Positions 58,273-64,000 of a stretch of 64,000 nucleotides of DNA are shown here, piece after piece. Made by a program: the position numbers and the translations under genes. The DNA lies in the NCBI GenBank assembly GCA_015680685.1, contig MNCI01010725.1, positions 38,117-102,116 on the forward strand. The letters are read 5' to 3'. A model generated the notes under the pieces. The model was not told the DNA's origin. It saw nothing but the letters and a program-made list of their open reading frames with translations, and did not search any database. This DNA comes from Gnetum montanum (taxonomy: Eukaryota; Streptophyta; Gnetopsida; Gnetales; Gnetaceae). Position 1 is the first letter of the stretch, and the number at the start of each line of letters is the position of its first letter.

Positions 58273-59221
58273 TCATCTGGATTCTGTGTCACAAAAAATA
58301 ATAATTAGCTAGAGTCGTGATAAAAGCTATAATAAAATAAACTGCTGCATCATGAAAATTGACTGACCCAAGATAGCCACGCACCTGTCTCAGGGGGTAT
58401 GCGATCCAAGCCAGTCCTGAGGCATTGCCAAACCTCCTCTTCAATGATATTTGCCCAATACCTATTGCCCAAGTCAACGTCTACTACAACCTTCTCCTTC
58501 TCAACAGCCATCCACCTAGGTGGCCCTGGAGAAAAGGAGGCAGTGGCGGTCCCACCCACTAGGAGAGTCACTTTCTGTTTAGGGGATTTAGTGACCGTCA
58601 CTTGTTGCATGAACTTGTAATAAACCCTAGAAGCACCAATGACATCAAGGAGTGCTTCATGTGCATACAGCTTCATAGAAGCATCTCGATACTATTTATG
58701 GTAGGCAGCATGTTCCAGTTTATACATATGCTTGTGATTTTTCTAGGACTAACCCCACTTGTAAACTATCATGTTATAATCCTTCCAATCTTGGTTCTTC
58801 TAGGCTAACAAGTCCATCTGCATTCGCTACTCTATTATTTCCTGAGTGGCCTCATTGTTGCACTACACAGCCATCCAATATCTTGCATAATCAATGATAT
58901 CCATGTGCTAACTACCATTATTAGTATCTCGGGCCAAAAGGAATTCATTTTTGGAGCAGAGGTCTCTCAACTCGACAGTTAGACTTACCTTCTCTTTCTT
59001 GAGCCTCTGGACTCTTTTCGATAGGTCTTCATTGGTATTCTTGCACTCCCATAATGAGTGTGTCGAGTACAATGCACATTTGCTAACCTCGTTGTATATG
59101 TGACGAGATACATTGGTCACTTTCAGTGGGAATGCAGGCACAACATCGATCTTAATTGCTTGCTTTGGATCCCACTTAAGGTAGGAGGCTATCAACCACA
59201 CATAAATGGCATGAGTCACAT

Positions 59222-59362
59222 TGGTGTAGCAAAGGTTAGCATGTTGGTGTAGCAAAGGTTAGCATGTTATCGTAGCAAAGGTTAGCAAGTTAGCATAGCA
59301 AAGGTTAGTAAGTTAGCATAGCAAAGTTTAGTAGGTTAGTGTAGCAAAGTCTAACAAGCTAA
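59222..59362. repeat. Tandem GTGTAGCAAAGGTTAGCATGTT units
   Basis: Six units of 22-24 bases (TAGCAAAGGTTAGYAWGTTRG-like) lie in the intron between exons 6 and 7 of the antisense gene. Copy 1 lacks the array and has a deletion here that also removes exon 6. Confidence 0.88.
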
Positions 59363-60149
59363 AGAAGCCTAGCATAGCCACTTCACTTACCCACTTCTGG
59401 CTCGACCCACTTTAGATGGTCGATCATGTCGTTGACCACCCCTTTCATAAAGGTAAATTTATCAGGGGTCTCGACCCATGGTCACATGTAGATTGAAGAA
59501 GGACCTACAATGTCAGTGGCGTTGTCTGCTGCATAAAAAAATGTGTCAGTTATGACCAAGAGGACTATAATGAACCTGATCAGAAACGCAAACAATAGTG
59601 TAAAGCTCCTACCTAGCAAACCCTCAGGGGTGATAGAGAGGGGGAGGGGGGATCACCCATTGACACACTTAAAAACATGATCAAACTCACTAGTGTCAAG
59701 TTGTAGCTCCCCTCCTTCTAGCTAGCTCAACACCATGGCAGTTTCCCCTGCATTCATCTCCTCTTCTGATGTTGGGCTACATTCAACAAAGGGATCATCC
59801 ATAGAGGCCTCTCTCTAGTTTAGAAGGGCCTCTTTTTTATTTGCTAATGCCCTTCTTTTTTTGGCACCAACCTCTTCCTCGTCGATAGGAGAGTCCTTCT
59901 CATCAGCAGGAGTGTCCTCCTCATCGCAAGAACATCCTCCTCATCAACAGGAACATTCTCCCTATTCGCGGGAGCTCTTCCATTTGCAGTAGAAGCTCCT
60001 TCTTCCTTAACTGAGGCCCTTTCCTCTATGGTCAGAATCCCCACATCTTTATTAGTTGTCCCTATTGTGGGGGATGTCACCTCTTCTTCTTCTTCTTCTT
60101 CCTCTACCAATAAAACATGGTCGCATTAGGAAAAAATGCACTAACTTGA

Positions 60150-60200
60150 AACAACTACTCTGCTGTGCTACGCTACTTAGCGTAGCACAGTGTAGCAAGC
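60150..60200. repeat. GCTAY palindrome in an intron of the antisense gene
   Basis: CTGCTGTGCTACGCTACTTA is followed by its complement-like TAGCGTAGCACAGTGTAGCA. The counterpart in copy 1 is at 41070-41110. Both lie between exons 4 and 5. Confidence 0.8.
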
Positions 60201-63189
60201 ATAAAAAAAACAAATAAATAACAAATAAAAATAATGAAAGCATTTACCAATGGAAGGTTGCATTCTACAAAGATTAAACCCTAGTTTCTGCCTTCCTTCT
60301 TCATCTGTACGGGGAGGCTCCTCAGTCGGGTGACATATTTTGCACTATAATTTGATGGCCACCATCTCAGTAATGAGGCATTTTCCCTTTCACATGCTGC
60401 CCATGGTAGTAGGGGGTGCCTCTCCTAAGTTGTCTTGGCCATGGAAATTTTGTGGCACCCGATCACTTGTCGTGATTGAAAATGACTTCCCAATAACTTC
60501 TAGGGGATCCTGGGATCGGGTGGTACAGAAGACTTGGCAAATCCATGGTTTGGAAATCTAGTTGTGATCTTGCAGCATCCAGACTCTACTCTCACGGACT
60601 ACCAAGAATTCTGGAAAGCGTCGCAAGCAGGCCACAAAGAAGGCATGATGCACATTGAAACGGGATTTAGGCTTCTTACCAAGCTTGCAAAGGTGCTTGG
60701 CCCAATTGTAATGGGCCCCCTCTTCCATTACCTCTCTCATTATCCAAGCTTTCTTGATCCCAATGATTTTTCCTTGGGAGAGTAGCTTGGAGAAAGCACG
60801 GGCACAAAATATGGGGTCAACTGTTTTAGCCATTCGTAGCATAGCCTCCTCAATATGGATCCTCTTGCACTCCTTCTCTGCCCCTAGCCACTCCTCAATG
60901 TCCCCTTGATGGTTAGCCTCCTTCTTGATCTTTGCCCCCATGGGGAGGCCATCAGTAGGGACATCAAAGAGATCCACGAATAGTTGGTTGTTAATCTCCA
61001 ACACGACTAGCACACTATGCACATGTGTGTGGAAGTGGTCCACTCTTTTGGAAAAGGAGTTAGCTAGGGCAAGTATTTCAGTAGCAGGGATGTTTGGGTT
61101 GATAGCTAGGAACAACTCCATGAGCCCAACATCTCGAAGGTGGTTGGTGAGTGACTCCAAGGCTCCATTGTAGAGCCAACATTTGGTCTCTTCGACCTCC
61201 CCATACTTGAAGTAGATGTTGGCCTTGTGATGCCTAGAGGTGATCATGATGACCTCCTGGGATTTCTTCCTCACTATAACAGTTAACAAAAAATAACAGA
61301 AACAAAAGACTTAGCAAAAACACAGAAAAACAAAAAAAAATGAACAACACTCTAACATGCAAACATAAATCCATAGTCTAACATACCAAGTTTAAATGGC
61401 AACAAAAACGGTGGAAGTTCCACCAATACATCTTCAACAGTGATTGACCTAAGGGATGTCCAATCCCCATCAAACCAACTGGCATCCTCTCACTTCTTGT
61501 AAAGCTAGGAATACTGGGTTGGATAGTTTTTGTACTCACCCCCGCATTAGCCTATCAAGGTGGCGTGTACATTCCTGATAGAGGAAAACTCCTGCAAGGC
61601 CATTTGTGCCAAAGCTAAGGCATCAGTATCACTATGAAATCCAGTCTTGTTGACTTAAAACCTGGTAACACACAAAAAGAAGCACACACACTGTTAGCAC
61701 TGTTGCCTATCATAGCATGTATCACATAATGAAATAAGTCCACAGAACTCACCTGCCAGCAAAATAAATGATTCTTGGTGGGTTTTGAAAATAGGTGCCT
61801 ATGTGATGGGCAACAAATAATGTTTTGTACAGGTGATAGCACTAGTACTCAGGCATTTTCCATATCCAACTCAGATGCCTCAAGCTTTTTGGATGCTCAT
61901 TGGATCCTCCTGCCTGGTCTTCCTCGATTGCCCCATCAGTTAGGAATTTCAGAATGCCCTGGTTAGCCTCAAGCAATAGCATTTCTATAATTACGGCTAC
62001 TGTCTCTACCGACAAGTGTGACCAAATGATCACACTAAAGTACTGGAGAAGGAATTGCAGGAATTCTTACATGCCTTCCTAGAACTAGACCACTTGCTAC
62101 CCCACACATGCATGAGGCAGAGGAATGTTGGCCACTGGTTCACTTAGGTAGCACAGAACTCCTACGATTTCTAGGACAATCAAAATGGGTTTTAGCATCA
62201 CCTTGCACAACAAGATGCCAAATGATTAGCATTACGAGTAGATGTTTGCATGAAACGTAGCAAGATTAGCCATTTGTAAGTAGTGTAGCGTAACCCTCTT
62301 TTCTTTTCGTCTCTTTGCATGTAGCGTAGCATAAACTCCCAATTGCAATGTTTCAAAAAAAAAGGAAAGAACAACAAGATCAATAGTGTAGCAACACGAT
62401 ATTACAAAGGTCTTAAAAATGATTTTCGCTAGGCTATGCTAAACACATGTTACAATTGTCAAAATCTCGCATATGGCCAAACCCTCTTGAGGGTCGTGCG
62501 CTACGCTAATTGCACAATAGGCTGCCAAGATCACCTAAACCTCTGTGGCAAGGTAGCCACTGTAATGGTGGTCTTGGCAATATTGCATGCAACCTTAGCA
62601 TAGTGTCCGAACATCCATAGCAGACAAATCAGTAATAGCAGTGGTATAAAGGCCCAAAACGGTAACCAAAATGACAATAGAAGACATAGGTTTAGTTACA
62701 AAAAAGAAAAAAAATAGAAAGACAAGAAGAGACATCAAAATCAACCTAGAAAACGAGGGTAGCATAGGAACTTACTAAGCCAACGGAGTCTCCTCCCGTA
62801 CTGTGATGCGTGCTTGCGACAGATGCCGTAGGGTGTTTTTCATCCCATCTACTTTGGCGACTGCTAGTGTTTATGTTCTCTTCTGGGTGCCATCATCTCA
62901 ATTTCAGATTCTTTCTTAGTAGCTATACTAAGTCAGCTTGCTCTTTGTTGGTGCAATCGCTCTACACTCTGGTGTAGGCTCTATGCACTTATGGGAAAAA
63001 TGATGAGACCATTTTTGCACCCTAATTAATGTGGGATGTTCCATACAGTGTAGCACCCTTGCCATAGTGTAGCATCACTGTTGGCATCATTACAAGTGGG
63101 CCCAACTGAAAATTTCATCCCACCTTAAACTATTCAAGTGTGACGTACTTGGACACGCACATGACTAGCAATAAAGATCAAGATTACTT

Positions 63190-63735
63190 CATCATTGCAG
63201 TATCCACTTAGCTTAATTATTTATTTAATTGTTATTTTTATTGTTATTTATTATTTTCTTAGTTAATATCTCTCTACCCTTATCTCCTAGTAACGCAGAA
63301 TGAGTACGAATTAATCAGGAGCATTTAAGTGTGACTACTTGGAAACCCAATAGCGTACTTAGGCCATGTGTTTGCTAATCCTAGTGGTAGTTGTGCACGA
63401 GGTCCAAGATGTGTACGGATGATTGAGGAACAGATGCTCATGGCACTTAGGCTAGTTTAGATTCTCTCTCACACACACTTTCTCTCCTAGTTTAGTTGAT
63501 ATCATTTCCCATCATCCTCAAGAGTAGCATTAGTGTAGGAACACATCATACACCTCACTCTAGACTAAACCATACATGACAAAGCTAATACTAGTCTAGA
63601 TGGGAAAATAGCAAACTATGATCTATGAGTAACCATCTAGATACCACAGCTAGTCCATCTACTAAAGTTGACTGAATCATGCATGAAACGCTTGTATTCG
63701 TATGGTTGAATGTAGGGGTACCTCGCCACTCATCA
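63190..63735 (+). mobile_element. Athila-family LTR fragment
   Basis: From about 63190 the sequence follows the inner LTR at 17440-17903 (GCAGAATGAGTACG, ACTTGG...CCC, GGTTGAATGTAGGGGTACC) and ends CACTCATCA at 63735. No primer site follows, so this is the outer end of a 3' LTR or a solo fragment. The U3 part with palindromes and TATA is missing. Confidence 0.75.
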
Positions 63736-64000
63736 CTTCATTTCAAGGCATATTCCTAATAATCACCCCTTTGGCTTAATATCTGGGGACAACTTGGTTT
63801 TCAACTTCATTTAGTTTTTTGTTCATTTTTATCTTCAATTCTTAGCTTTTCAAAGATGATTTGTTTTACATCATCTCCCAAATATAGTGGTTCTTTTATA
63901 CACATAAATTTTGAATTAAGAACAAGAATCTTCAGCTCATCATCCTCTACAAAGATAAAATATTTATCATCATCTTTTGATATTTTAGGCTTTCCTAGCT
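63736..64000 (-). pseudogene. Minus-strand coding trace at the right edge
   Basis: The minus strand is open from about 64000 to 63830 with SKPKISKDDDKYFIFVEDDE, then LKILVLNSKFMCIKEPLYLG. It is charged and hydrophilic, resembling in style but not demonstrably in sequence the reading frame at 12146-14151. It runs off the window. Confidence 0.35.

Larger units (their letters stand above)
58273..62896 (-). pseudogene. Antisense multi-exon gene of the Tat element, copy 2
   Basis: The same gene as at 39606-44062. Exons on the minus strand: 1, 62776-62896; 2, 61753-62201; 3, 61387-61661; 4, 60248-61273; 5, 59691-60103; 6, about 59393-59525; 7, about 59240 to 58385; 8, from 58283 to TGA 58273. Exon 3 has the same length as in copy 1. 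Exon 4 encodes about 342 residues with only three stops (243 open residues at 60558-61289). It contains DVGLMELFLAINPNIPATEI and LFVDLFDVPTDGLPM. Exon 5 is acidic, exon 7 coiled coil (CKNTNEDLSKRVQRLKKEK). The Trp codon across exons 1 and 2 has become TAG here. No family was recognised; plant mobile-domain-like proteins are a weak possibility. Confidence 0.75.
51941..63190 (+). mobile_element. Tat-lineage element, copy 2, truncated
   Basis: It starts with an LTR at 51941, abutting the interrupted LTR of copy 1, as expected if copy 2 inserted into it or if a recombination joined them. Primer site, gag, protease, spacer repeat and the antisense gene follow collinearly with copy 1 as far as about 63125, matching 44335 of copy 1. 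From about 63190 the sequence is an Athila-family LTR fragment; RT, integrase and the 3' LTR are not in the window. Confidence 0.87.

Overview
The window looks like repeat-dense intergenic DNA of a large plant nuclear genome. The organism is inferred from the element families: plant-type Ty1/copia, Athila-like and Tat-like Ty3/gypsy elements that are nested and heavily decayed. A gymnosperm is my best guess, but a large-genome angiosperm cannot be excluded. No intact host gene was recognised. Nearly every coding region is a retrotransposon pseudogene, and many in-frame stops fit CAG/CAA to TAG/TAA, CGA to TGA and TGG to TAG/TGA, as expected from deamination of methylated cytosine.

Layout. 0.2-1.7 kb: degraded Ty1/copia RT-RNase H (+). 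5.9-11.0 kb: minus-strand Athila-like gypsy element with integrase, RNase H, RT, protease, gag and a tRNA-Asp-type primer site. 12.0-14.2 and 21.9-22.6 kb: an older minus-strand element of unknown type, split by a 7.8-kb Athila-like insertion (14157-21928). That insertion has LTRs TGATG...CATCA and a GTAAT target duplication. It is a composite: a second, diverged 5' LTR with its own primer site and gag start lies inside it, and gag is joined directly to the integrase end. 22.6-31 kb: mostly AT-rich low-copy-looking DNA with two weak ORFs, an internal duplication, minisatellites and a SINE-like tRNA-derived segment. 31.7-33.1 kb: end of a minus-strand Tat-type element.

33.1-63.2 kb: two head-to-tail copies of one Tat-lineage gypsy family. 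Copy 1 (33089-51940) has LTR, primer site, gag, protease, a 6-kb spacer, RT, RNase H, a second archaeal-type RNase H, integrase, polypurine tract and 3' LTR. Copy 2 (51941 to about 63190) abuts it, is collinear up to the spacer and is then cut by an Athila-family LTR fragment.

The most interesting object is in the spacer between protease and RT. Both copies carry the same long minus-strand gene with about eight exons. GT...AG junctions are visible and reading phase is kept across the first five exons (for example, a Trp codon is rebuilt across exons 1 and 2 in copy 1). A TATA box lies upstream in copy 1 only. The product would be about 1000 residues: a roughly 340-residue exon of unknown family, an acidic repeat and a coiled coil. 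Its place matches the sense-strand intron known between gag-pro and pol in Ogre/Tat elements. The same elements carry arrays of a CCTTAAACTAG core in each spacer and a family of GCTAY-based palindromes in LTRs and spacers. Neither is explained by known retrotransposon parts.
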